Origin: Drosophila pseudoobscura
Taxonomy: Eukaryota > Arthropoda > Insecta > Diptera > Drosophilidae
Direction of reading: 5' to 3'
Assembly: GCF_009870125.1 (NCBI RefSeq)
Contig: NC_046679.1
Span: 7,254,001 to 7,318,000 of the forward strand
Length of the DNA stretch: 64,000 bases
Positions 23,246 to 34,524 of the stretch are shown one piece after another. Every line of letters starts with the position of its first letter. Position 1 is the first letter of the stretch. Under the pieces are notes generated by a model. It had not been told where the DNA came from and did no database searches. It saw only the letters and a list, made by a program, of their open reading frames with translations. Made by a program: the position numbers and the translations under genes.

Positions 23246-23339
23246 CCAGGCTCTGGCCAACACCAGGAAGAAATGCAACCACATTGCTGTCTGGCAATTG
23301 ACTGGAAATGGCATGCAAAGATTTCAAAATGCAACATGT

Positions 23340-23366
23340 CGGAGTAGGAATAGGAATAGGAATAGG
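23340..23366 (+). repeat. (AGGAAT)n repeat
   Basis: Four tandem copies of the AGGAAT hexamer. Confidence 0.85.
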
Positions 23367-24831
23367 CCAAACAATGGCAGACGGGCCTAAACGGCAACAT
23401 TCAATCCATTGTGTCTTTAATTATGAACTTTAATTGCTTTAATGTGTGTGTGTTAAATGAAGCACAAATTATGCGAATGCGAATGCCAATGAACTCTTCC
23501 TCCAAGAAAGTTTCTTGAGAAAAAGTTTCTACAGATCATATAGTATATCTAATGCCTAGATAAATCTAATTTCATAGAAAATTTATTGTACAACTTGGCC
23601 ATAAAAAGTGTAAAAAGAGAGGCCACTCCATTGTGGCGTCACAATTGAATAGATTTTCAGATTTACTTTTCTTCAAGTTAGAAACAAAAGGAAAAACCGG
23701 CCAAAAACAAAATCCACAGCTGCCACAGCGCGGCAGCGTTTAGTCTGAGAGATTTGCTTTCGAATGATGGCAGACAATAAAACTTTCCATTTCTAACAAA
23801 ATTACGGCTACACTCCGGGCCAAGACCAAAACGGTAGGAGAGACAGAAACACAGAGGAGGAGGAGGAAACAAAGCAAGACAAATTTATCCACTTATCTGA
23901 TTTTGTTGTACTCATCTCTCATTTCGCTTGAAAGAGAATTTATTTTACGGGAATTTCTCGTCTATTTTTAAACCCAAGAGTGGCATAGTATTTCTTAGGG
24001 TATGAGGCATGCAACAGGCACAAGAAGACACTTAATAAGTCCCACATTTTAAAAGATATTTAGCTCAAAGATTGGTTATTCAATGGGTATCCCCTGGTCG
24101 AATTGTTTTCATAGCTGTCGCTGCTCCACCCACTGTCTGTCTGTTTGTCTCCCCTGTGACTCCATGGAAAATCTTTTGTAGCAACAACATCATAAATGTT
24201 GCATGTCAGGGCACACCATTCTCCAGGTGACATGTTGCACACGTGTGCCCGCCCGTGTGCCCGCCCGCTGATTTGTGGCACCGCGTTTATGTGGCGGAAC
24301 TGTTTATTAATTAATGACCGCATTTCGGGCCCTGATTCTGTTGGGTTTCTCTGCTGCTGCTGCTTTTTAGTGGGTAGCCAATTATTAGGTGCTAAATTGT
24401 TGGCCCAGCAAATGGGTTAAATGAGCCCCAGGCATGCAACATTCTCAATCAAATGGCGGAGCACTGGCAGTCCTCCTACTCCTCCTCCCACGCCTCTTCC
24501 TACTCCTGAGAAATGTGTGGAGATCTCTAAAGGAGGGGGAAATGTCACTCCACATTTATCGCCATCTGTTGCAAGCCTGTTGCTGCCACTGCGTTCCATT
24601 TTAGAGATGGAAATGGACTGTGATTTTCTGCGGATTCGTGCTGCAAGACCATCGGGGAGATATTTCTACTGCAATTTTTATGATTTATTGCAACCACTTC
24701 TGAGCATGAATTTGACTCACGAAAGCGAGCATTTTGGACCATTTTGTCTTCTTGTGAGACAACGATCGAGTACTCCTTCTCCATGAATTACATTTCACTC
24801 AGAACATGCCTTGAGTTACGACTTTATAATA

Positions 24832-25156
24832 CAGTAGAGATCATTGAAGGAAAGAACTAAAAAGTTATATAATTTTATTTAATTTTTTAATATATTAAAA
24901 AATGGAAATTTACTTCTGATTTTAATAAAAAAAATATTATTTTTTTTCCAATAATTTTTTTTATTTAAAGATGAATTTTAATTTCCATTTTTGAGTTTTA
25001 TCTATTTTTACAACAATTCAAGAATTAAAAATATTATTTTTTTATGATTTTATTAATAAAAAACAAAAAGAAATTTTAATTTCCATTTTTCAATATATTA
25101 AAAATTTAAATAAAATTATATAATTTTGTAGTTTTTACCGTTAATGATCTCTACTA
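24832..25156. mobile_element. MITE-like element with long terminal inverted repeats
   Basis: The left end begins CAGTAGAGATCATT and continues through TTATATAATTTTATTTAA and AATATATTAAAAAATGGAAA. The right end, reverse complemented, reads AGTAGAGATCATT, TTATATAATTTTATTTAAA and AATATATTGAAAAATGGAAA, giving inverted arms of about 80 bp. The middle is AT-rich and non-coding. A CAGT start beside TA suggests a Tc1/mariner-type MITE, but the right boundary has mutated (CTACTA instead of CTACTG) and the TA target duplication is not clean. Total about 325 bp. Confidence 0.75.
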
Positions 25157-25732
25157 AAGTATATATTTTTAAAATTAAAATTAATTGTTATCATAAAAAT
25201 TATAATTCTTACGTTTATTAGTCGTGAGTGTACGATCCTGAATTGATCCGGGGTGGACCATCTCTAATGGTTTTTATCTAATGGCTGCCTGTCAAAATGA
25301 TAATGGTTTCTTGTGTGCGGCTGCCTGCCGCTAGATGGCGATCCGCGATAAGCAGCTGTCACGAGAGAGGCCCGAGTGGCGTGGAATGCCTCAATTGAAA
25401 ACTGTCAATTGTCGTGGCCACATGCCACTCCACTCCTCTTTGGCTATCTCTTGGCCATTTTCGGTGTAGGCGCAACAGTGAAAGTTGCGGCCATGGCCAG
25501 AGGCAGATGGGGATGGGGGCCCAAAGAGAGGGGTGGGTGGGGAGGCCGGTCGAGGGGGTAATTAATGCCAATTAAATGTCAAACAACGGGAAAAACAAAC
25601 AGCTTTTGTGCTGGGCGTGTCCCTGGTGGCAGTGGCTGTGGCTGTGGCAGAGAGACAGCAATTCCATTCCATTATGCTGACCAAACTTTCAAAAGGCTGC
25701 ACTGCACTGATTAATTAAAACCAAGTTCAAAC

Positions 25733-25763
25733 AGGGGTTGGGGTTGGGGTTGGGGTTGGGGTT
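25733..25763 (+). repeat. (GGGGTT)n repeat, telomere-like
   Basis: Five tandem GGGGTT units. Drosophila telomeres are made of retrotransposons, so this is not a telomere relic of the fly; it is a strong quadruplex candidate within the intron. Confidence 0.9.
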
Positions 25764-25902
25764 TCGGTTGCAGTTCAATTGATTTAATTTCCCACGAGCC
25801 TGCCTTCAGCGTTCAGCCATCAGGCCCGGATTCCCCCAGCTTTCTACCACGAAAACAAAAGAAGGAAAGCGCATATTGCCCCCAAGTTGCAACGTCGCTT
25901 GA

Positions 25903-25930
25903 CTATGTGTGTGTGTGTGTATGTGTGTGG
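25903..25930 (+). repeat. (GT)n microsatellite
   Basis: Alternating GT with one ATGT interruption. Confidence 0.9.
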
Positions 25931-26711
25931 TAAGAGCTAGGAAAAAGTTATTTATGATTATTTAATGCATGCCTTGTGCGGCAGGTTCATTGCCCAAAGA
26001 CAAGACTCGACGCGACTCGACTCCACTCGCCAAATGCAAATGCAAATTGATTTGCGCGCTTTGCCCTGCAGTTGAACTTACGTCAGCCGAAGACACCAAT
26101 CTGCCCCGCTGCCCCCTGCCCCTGCCCCTGCCACAGTCCAGCAGCACAGACCCAAGCCCTGGCCCTGCTATAGCACCTCTTTCTCTTAGCATTTCTCTGG
26201 CTGTCTCTGCTAATTGCTTGTCGCTGTCAACATGTTGCAGTTGTGCTGCTGCCGCTGCTGTTGTCACATCTTCCATTGAACTTTGAACTTGGCTCAGGCC
26301 TCACAATGGCTTACTGACTTTCTTTTGTTGTGCTGCCACATGTTGCCACGTCACTCATCAGAAATGTGTGTGTGGGCTTCTGCTGTCTCTTTTGTGCTCG
26401 TCTGGCCTTGCAATGCCACGCCGCCAGCACTGCATCTGTGCGTATACGTAATATTTGCAAGATTTTTGTGTTTTCAAAGCATAGATTGGTGTTCTATTCC
26501 ACAGTACATCTACTCGTACATGTATTTGCCTTTCAGGTCTCTCAAAGTCCGTCCATCGGCTGTTTGTTTGCCTTTTCCAAATGCAATACAGTTGTCGACC
26601 TTTGGCATACAATTACATGGGCCTTTCGGCAGACCGGTAGACCGGCAGACCCTTCTCCTCCACGGCACAGCCCCCGCCTAGACATTCGCTTTAGACCGGT
26701 GCCAGACATCT

Positions 26712-26789
26712 GTGTGTGTGTGTGTGTTGGCTGGTTGCTCAACCCAAATTGGCAACTTGTTCTCGTCTCTCTCTCTCTCTCTCTCTCTT
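26712..26789 (+). repeat. (GT)n and (CT)n tracts
   Basis: A GT tract at 26712-26728 and a CT tract at 26766-26789. Confidence 0.85.
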
Positions 26790-29546
26790 TTGACTCAGTC
26801 TCGAATTGCACAGCTTTTATGATTTGTTGCCTTTGCTTTGGTGGTATTTCATTCTAAATTTGCAATAAAAGTCACAGAAACAGCATTCAAAATACACTCA
26901 AACAACACAAAAACCGACTGCCTTGCCACAAAAGGTCTCCAGATGACTGAAAAGTGTTCAACAGAGGAAACAGGTAGTTGAAGCCGTACCGAAAACCGAA
27001 TTGTTCCTGGGCGTTTATTGTTCCTGGCCAAGATTGGACGCTTGGAAACCGGAAAGCCTGGGCCCCAACTCCTTTGCAGTTGCAGCTGTTTGGTAACCAC
27101 AAAAAAAAACCATGTTCCTGCTTCGTGCATGACTCATGGACAACACTGCAACATGACTGGAAGCTGGAGTTGTGGCTGGAGCTGCGGCTTGACAGGCGAA
27201 CAGGCAACAAATGGAGCTGGCCAGCAATTACAAATTGGCCAACAAATTGGGGGAATGTTGAGCCCAAGCCCCCAAAAACCAAAATTATCCCACGCAACAG
27301 GTTTTTCTTTTTATTTGGTTTCTAATGTGATCAAATGAGAAGTTCTCAAAGACTTAGTACGCCTCATAAAACATTTTAACAGCGGGTTATTAAAAATTAT
27401 GCCAAAACTCTAGAGAGAGAAAGAGGATAGCAACTAAGAGACCCTCTCCTAGGGGGTAGGGGGAGAGTGCCATAAGTTTAGTGGGGCTTTTGTCATAAAA
27501 TAAAGTTATGATGCCTGCCACAGCTGTTGCTCGTTGCACCCTTGTGGAAGAAGCACACAGACGCAGATACAAAGTGGAAATCGGATGCCGCTCGCCAGTA
27601 AGCGACACATTTTGTTGCCTCACGATGGGGCACGGCAGGGCGGGGCAGGGCAGGGGTAACTCTTTTTTTAATTAAGCAAGATGTTGCGGCAACACATGTG
27701 CGTGTCAGAACGAAAGAAGAAGACAAAAAAGAGGCAGAAACAGCAACAGGCAACAAGCAACCCCTCCTGGAGATGGTGATCCCTGGGTGCCAAAGTCCAT
27801 ATCGTGAGTGCTTTTGATTTTTCATGGGAGCTGAGTCCGTGCCGTGCATGGCTGAGCAGCAAGCTACTAAAGCTGGGACCAAAAGCAACCAAGATACAGT
27901 TTCAGTTGGAGAAAAGAGTCATTGATATACGGTGTTTCTTTACAGAAAATGGATAAAAAGAATTCTTAGATTATATTGGGTATTATAAGGAGATTCATCG
28001 GAGCTTGTTCTATGTGAATGCCCTGCACTCTACAGAAGGAGTTCTGAATATTTTGTCGAGAACACCTACTGCCTAAATATATAGGGATCATCAAATATAT
28101 AGTCGAAGTGCAATATGAACTTGTTATATCATTGCTTTCATTCTATCGCTTATTCCGCTGCGCAAACGCTTTATTTTATGAAAAGAATGCAGAAGAATGC
28201 TCGAAGCCGAACTGCAATAAGGCCGCGCTTAATCATGTTCGTACATGTTCGAGGCAGTTTGCGTTCTCTTCTCATTTTTTCGTCGTGCGCCTTCGTTTGT
28301 TCCAAAAACCCGACACTCGTGCGTGCTTGACGGCTTCGTGGTCGGCCCGCTGCCATCTCTCTCGGCAGAGGAGCTCCGACTGCAATTTGGTTGCCTGACA
28401 ACAACAGTTGCAGTTGGAGCATCAATGAATGCGTTTTCATTTATTAATCTTCTGTTCCAATGCTTCTGCTTCTGCTTCCTTTTGCTTTATTCTTTTAGAC
28501 TTCTGCTCCCCCCCTCTCTTGGCTGTACTTCTTTGTCTGCGTCACGCAGCAAAACGAACAACAACAACAACAACAAAAGCGCGAATGAAAACGAAGACGG
28601 CCTGGGAACTTAACCTTGAAATACACATTGCCTGCTGGCTCTCTCCCACTCTTCCCCTCTCTTTATGTCACTCTTTTATTTTCTGCAACACTGAATGGAG
28701 GCGAGAGCGGAAGAGAGAGGGCTAGATGTGGGTGCTCACAAGCATAAATTTATGTGCAAAGCCAACCATTTGCGGGATTCGCTTGATTAAAGCACTCCCT
28801 CTCTTTCGCTCACTCCCACTCACACTCTTTCTATACATACACACATATACTTCCTTGGAATTTCCTGGCAAGAATGAACATGAAACATTTCACCCCGTAA
28901 TAAACTGAGAGGCTAAAAATAGACACCACAACTCCTCCAAGGCCCAGGTCCCTGGGTCCAAATGGTTAATGTATTTTCTGTTGCCTCAGGGAGGGCTTTG
29001 AGGTTCATCGGTTTATCGGTTTATCGAGTGTAGCAACTTCAATTAACCCGACATGATAGGCACACCCCCCACCCAACCCGACCAGGCCATGACAGGCATT
29101 ATTGACAGCTTGACTGGAGATTTGTGAGCCTCGTTACTCAACGTAATTGACAGCCCAACATAAGGAGCAGACATCGGGCCAAAAGCCATTGCCATTGGCA
29201 GAATATGTCAATCAACCGACTGGATAGGTACCTGCGGTATGTCTTGGGTGGTCTAGGAAGTACACACGACTAGGAAATCTGTTCAAAGACTCTTAAATTC
29301 ATATTAAATCCGTGCACCACAACCACATTTAAGGGTTTTTGGGGTTACATTAACGGCTTCTTTCCATGTTAATCGCTCAGAGCTTTGGGGGGGACTTTTT
29401 TTCTACTTATAGCAGGTAGTCGTCGACTATGTTTATGGTTAAAAGACTTTCAACAGCCAGCGGCACTCCACTGATTCTCCCCCTCCCCCATCGCTAAAAC
29501 GTCTCTCCAAACAACTTCTTCACAATTTAATTGTTGCTGTGGACTT

Positions 29547-29572
29547 TGTTGTTGTTGTTGTTGTTGTTGTTG
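29547..29572 (+). repeat. (GTT)n microsatellite
   Basis: About eight GTT units followed by GCTGTGGATG. Confidence 0.9.
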
Positions 29573-32462
29573 CTGTGGATGTTGGCCCCCTCCTGTAGTT
29601 GTTGCCACACAAGTTTGTTGTATTACCTGTTGACAAAATTGCTCTCCTCTGCCTGCACCAACATCCGGCAAATTCTCGAGAGCTGCCACAACCCCACCCC
29701 ACCCCAGGCAGGCAGCGACTACTAATGGCAACTTTTGAGTTGGCTTTAATTAAACAAACTTCCATCGGAGGCTAACCAGGCGTGTGAACTAGGAAATTGC
29801 CAGCGCAAAACTAATAAATATTTCGCATATACCCGTACAGTAAACGCTCCGGATATAAAACCAGGAGGGGATTAGGTTTGCAGCCCCCCCAAAAAAAAAA
29901 CAAGTTTTTTCTATTAAAAGATTATTTTTTGGGTATTTTTTGACCTCTTTTGTTTTTATAAGATTTTTTTATAAGTGGTAGTTTTTTTTAGTATTTTATA
30001 AGTGGTAGTTTGATTTTTATCAAATTTTATTCTTTGAAAACCTGAAATTTGCTTCCTAAGATTATTATATTTGGACTGATCCGATAATCCCATAATACTT
30101 GGGGCCGATTCTTTGTAAAGATATGTAGCTTTAAAATTTAAAGCAAGGACGGCAAAGAATTAGAAACACAGAAGGATCGGATGTTATCTTGATTAAGCAT
30201 AGAAGTTTAACCTTTATAAAACGTAGGGCTACATCGTTTACGGAGCACCTTACGTACAACTCCATAAATCGAACGTTTTCTTTGGATAACAGTAGTTCGA
30301 CTTATGAAAGTTCAACTGCAGTACAATGCTCTATGGATGACCAAAATTGTAATAGAATATTCCAGCTATTTCTTCCACTTTTTTCAAATAATTTCCTTAA
30401 TAAAACAGGCGCTCTTTTTGAGAAACTACTGTAATAAGTTCGTCTATGGAATGGAATGGCATTGAAAATGAAAGGCAAAAATTTGCATTCCAATGCGCAT
30501 GCTTTGATTTAAATGAATATTGGCAAAAACAGTGTTTGCGTTTCCCACACAAAAACGGAGAGCTCCGCAATTACCAGAGGATTGTATTTTTGTAAATTTA
30601 ATTGGCCTGGAGGCAGGGTAAAAAGTGCAGGGAGCTGGGTAGCAAGTGTGGCCTTGAACTTTGAGCTGTGGATTTAGCCGTATCATAAAGCTGGCTTATT
30701 ACGATGGAGTGGAATGGAACAGAGTGGAGTGGAGTGGCGTGGAGTCTGCAATCAGCTCCAATCAACTCTGCCGGCGCCTAATTGGCCGTTTGCCTTTAAA
30801 GGCAACACCCGTCTTGACATTTGCCTGTGTGTCTGTCGCCCACCACATCCGTTGACCGTTGACGGTCCGGGCCGGGGCCCGGGCCCAACCCAGCATTTGG
30901 CATTCTTTTTGGCCAAAAACTTGGCTTTAAGCTGTACTCGAGGTCTAAGCAAAGGTAAACAATTCAAAGAGCTTTTGTTGGAGTCGAAGTCAACTGCTGT
31001 TTTGCATAATCTTGAGGCGGAGGAGGGCCCAGAACGCTGGCAGGTGTATGCGCATATTTCTATATATGTATACTCGTGTTTACATAAAGATAAATATATA
31101 AATAAACACCCGAATGGGGGCCAAGTAGTCCGCTGTCTCGGCCACGCATAAATCTCACGTGCAAATGTGGAACAAACTTCGTCTCTCTCTCGGGCATCGC
31201 CTCTCCGTTTCCGTCTCTGCGGAGATCTTCCAACCATTCCATCCCATCTCATCTTTCGTTTCATTTCATTTCAATTTCGTGTTTTGGCGTTTCGTTTGGT
31301 TTGCTTTCCTCCAGCTTTAATGCGAATCAACATGTGGATGGATGATTAAATTTAAATTCGGTTCTGGCTGTGAATCAGCGGATGGTAACCCACTTTCCGT
31401 CTCTCTGCAGTGATCCCAAACATTCCATGGATTCTTCTCTAATGAAAAACCTGCCCCGAAACAGACTGCAGCCCAAAACAGTCTGGCAAAGAACTTTTGT
31501 GCGGCCGAAAACCAGTTGGCCTCGATTGGCAGACGGTCAAGCTAACTGTTTTCGGGCTGCCTGCAACCGCACCGCACCACACGGATCCGATCAGATTAAA
31601 GCAAATACAGAATGCCAGAATGCAAAATATCGAAATGGAATGGAACGGGAACGGGTTTCCAGGCACTCGGGCAATTGGCCAGATACAAGCGTACTACCAC
31701 TACCACAGCAGGGACGGCCGTCAGAGAGTTCGCATCGATTAATTTGTAACGCCCACTGACAGTTTTCGCCAAACTGTCTGTCTGTCAGTCAGTCAGTCAG
31801 CCAGGTCGTCGTCGTTGTCTAAGCTCTGACCGACTTTGCAGCTAACGAGCCACGTCCTCTCCTCCAGCATCGGCCACACTGGTACATCCTGGCCCGCATA
31901 AATTAGCCATTTTGGTCTGGAGCTTAGAGCTCTTGCAGGAAATTTATGTAGATTTATTTGTGTGTAACACTTTTGCCGGCTGCAGCATTGATATCTCTTT
32001 TGCCATCGCCATTGCGGGCCAACGGCGGCATTCCTTGGGCCAGGCCGAGAGCCAAACTTGAAAAATAGCCTCAAGATGTTGTCTGTTTTGTTGTTTTCTG
32101 TGGCATTCCATTTCAGGTTGGCCATTTGCCATCTTCAGCGGGCGAGCAGGACAAACGTGGGACAAACGACTTCTATATATGGCCAAATGGCCCCCACAAT
32201 TTGTCCTCCTCCACCGCCTCCTCCGTACCAAATGTGTTTCACTTTTACGCTCAATCATAACCCGGATGATTGAAGGAGGCCCAGGCATAGGCGATCTCTG
32301 ATCCGCGGGGCTGCTCTTCCTGAGAATGGGCACAGCTCACTCGCTGGCCTGGCCATAAATAACTGGCCAATCGATGCCGCAACTGCAAAATGCAAATGAG
32401 TGAAAGATACAAAATCCAAACAATTAACGAAAAAAACAGAAACCGAAATAGTAACAGAAATA

Positions 32463-32490
32463 GACGTAAAGTAAAGTAAAGTAAAGCAAA
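32463..32490 (+). repeat. (GTAAA)n repeat
   Basis: Four GTAAA-type units passing into GCAAA variants. Confidence 0.85.
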
Positions 32491-32550
32491 AGCAAAGGCA
32501 AACGGTAACCAAACCGCGAGCCCGGTCTGCAATTTATGTGTAACAATGCG

Positions 32551-32590
32551 GGGCAGCAGCAGCAGCAGAGAGAGAGAGAGAGAGGGGGAG
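32551..32590 (+). repeat. (CAG)n and (GA)n tracts
   Basis: CAGCAGCAGCAGCAG followed directly by an AG tract. Confidence 0.88.
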
Positions 32591-34364
32591 AGAAACACGG
32601 CAGCAACATTTAGCAGCCACAGTTATGCAATTGGCCATGCCATGCTCTGCTTTGCCCCCATACACCCCATGCACTCCAGCCCCCCCTTTGATGCCAATTG
32701 TTTGCTGCGACCGCATTGCACAAAGCCAAGATTTATGCATATTAACGTCAAGTCAAAACGCTGACCCAAAACTGGAGACCCCCAGAGCAGCACCAGCACC
32801 AGCACCAGTGGCAGTGGCAGGCTCTGGCAAGGGGCATCTTCTCCACCAGCTGATGCAGAAATCAAGCGTGGCAACACTTAACAATGGGTCAACTTTCCTT
32901 GGTGTTTGGCGTTGATAAATGTGAACCGAGAGATGCCCCAAAACTGTGGCAGCAATGGGCTCGTTTGTTGTTGTTGTTGCAGTTGCTGTTGTCATCTTCA
33001 TTGTTGTCTTAGTGGGTGTTGCCGCAACAGCAACCGCACCGGCAACACTTTCCCAATTAGGCGTTTAAATACGTGTTTTTGGGCCCACAGTGACACACAT
33101 ATATAGACACTTATAGCCATACACAGAAGTTAATGGCTTAAAGACATACAGATTGTGGCCTGTTTAGTGCCAGGTGGCAGGTGGGGCACAAGAAACGCCC
33201 CATGAGATCTGATGGGAACAAAGCGGGAGAAAGGAATGCCCAAGAGAACAAAGGCCCAAGAGGCATCATTTGGTGTTGGATAATTGGAACCCCAACAACA
33301 GAACTTATCTGAATCTAGGGACTCCCTTTAATTCGGTGGAGTACTTGCTCTTAAAGATCTGTCAATGATAGGCCTCCCACCGCACAGAGAGCCATATATG
33401 GTGGATCCAAAACACAGCCATACTAAGCCATAGCTCATGGATTTATAGATACCAAATAAACAGACATGATCTGTTATAGAGACAGACAGCAATTGGCTGA
33501 TATAATCACAGCATATAGACCAAAACAGCTGTCCCACATTTCAGGGGAACAGATTCCATTCTAAGAACACATTTTCCCCCATAAAAGCTAGCCACTTAAT
33601 TGAATTAATTCACTAAATTCTCAAAAAATTCGCTTAGTTTTAGAGTAACTTTCAAAAGATGACTAAGGAAACAATCAGAATTTATTATAATTGTTGATTT
33701 TTCTAACCAAAAAAGGAAACCAGTTTGCCTTTGCAGTTATTTTCTGCCATCAGTTATTCAGCTTTCGGTCTGTTTGTGGATTTTTGTTTGAATTTCCTTG
33801 GTTTTTGTTGCACATGTTGCAAGTGCATGCGGCACAGGGCGGTGTCTGCCAGTTTGGAAAGTCATTTGCAGGCAGGCGACAAAATCCAAAAGACAAGAGA
33901 AAGACTAACTAGCCAACAAAAACACAGAGACAGTCGGATAGTCAGCGATTACCCAACAGCAGAGGGGCTGACATCAGCGCTGGATGGAGGAGGCTCTGGG
34001 TGGGCAAGGGGCTGGAAGGGGAAGATGAATGTGACAAAGACAGTTAGTTAATTATGGAGGCTATTCCCATCCTGGCCAAATCAATACCCACCATAAATAG
34101 CTGCCCACGAAGTCTGTGTCTTTGCAACATCATCATTGTCTGCAAATTTCAATAATTCCATTATCAAGATGAAGATTGATTGATTAGTTGTTGCCTGGCC
34201 AAAATGGCTGGCAATGATTTCAGTTGCTGGATGACCACATGGCCACCAGCGAGCCAGCAATTGCTGCCTTTGCTGGTTGCCCAATCGAGATATTGAGTCA
34301 GAAGCGGCAGGCGGCAAGGAGAGTGAAAGTTAATTGAGGACTTGTGCAATACGTAGTATTTGCG

Positions 34365-34388
34365 CAGAAAGAAAGAAAGAAAGAAAGT
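34365..34388 (+). repeat. (GAAA)n tetranucleotide repeat
   Basis: About six GAAA units, 65 bp upstream of the acceptor at 34454. Confidence 0.9.
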
Positions 34389-34454
34389 TTTGTTTATGAA
34401 CCAACAACAGCCATTACTCACACGCTCTACTCGTTACTCTTTTTTCTCTTGCAG

Positions 34455-34524
34455 AATATGGCCTAAGACTGTACGGGAGTAACAGCCAGAACTTGCAACA
34501 GCTAAACAGCTAAGAGCCAACACC
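34455..34524 (+). promoter_or_regulatory. 5' leader before pseudokinase ATG, with minimal uORF
   Basis: The acceptor TTTTTTCTCTTGCAG ends at 34454. The 70 nt leader holds one upstream ATG in a two-codon reading frame (ATGGCCTAA, 34458-34466), then no other ATG until the AACACCATG start. Such a minimal uORF can lower initiation at the main start; this is inference. Confidence 0.5.

Larger units (their letters stand above)
8165..34454 (+). other. Long putative first intron, no protein gene seen
   Basis: About 26.3 kb between a GTAAGT donor and a TTTTTTCTCTTGCAG acceptor. On either strand I see no frame with recognisable domains. It is typical regulatory-type fly intron: blocks of unique sequence separated by simple repeats (listed separately), GA/CT tracts suitable for GAGA factor (14413-14446, 15045-15072, 21773-21808, 22940-22957, 26766-26789), two dCTCF-like cores (AGATGGCGCC at 14110-14119; AGATGGCG at 25333-25340) and one MITE-like element (24832-25156). 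If the first exon is wrong, much of this is intergenic. Confidence 0.4.

Noticed and set aside
25733-25763. Interstitial telomere of the host
   Set aside because: Drosophila lacks short-repeat telomeres; GGGGTT is the ciliate-type repeat and here is only a simple repeat.
26283-26857. Overlapping frames of 132 and 175 codons in the long intron
   Set aside because: No domain, no conserved motif, wholly repeat-flanked sequence; typical chance frames in CT-rich DNA.
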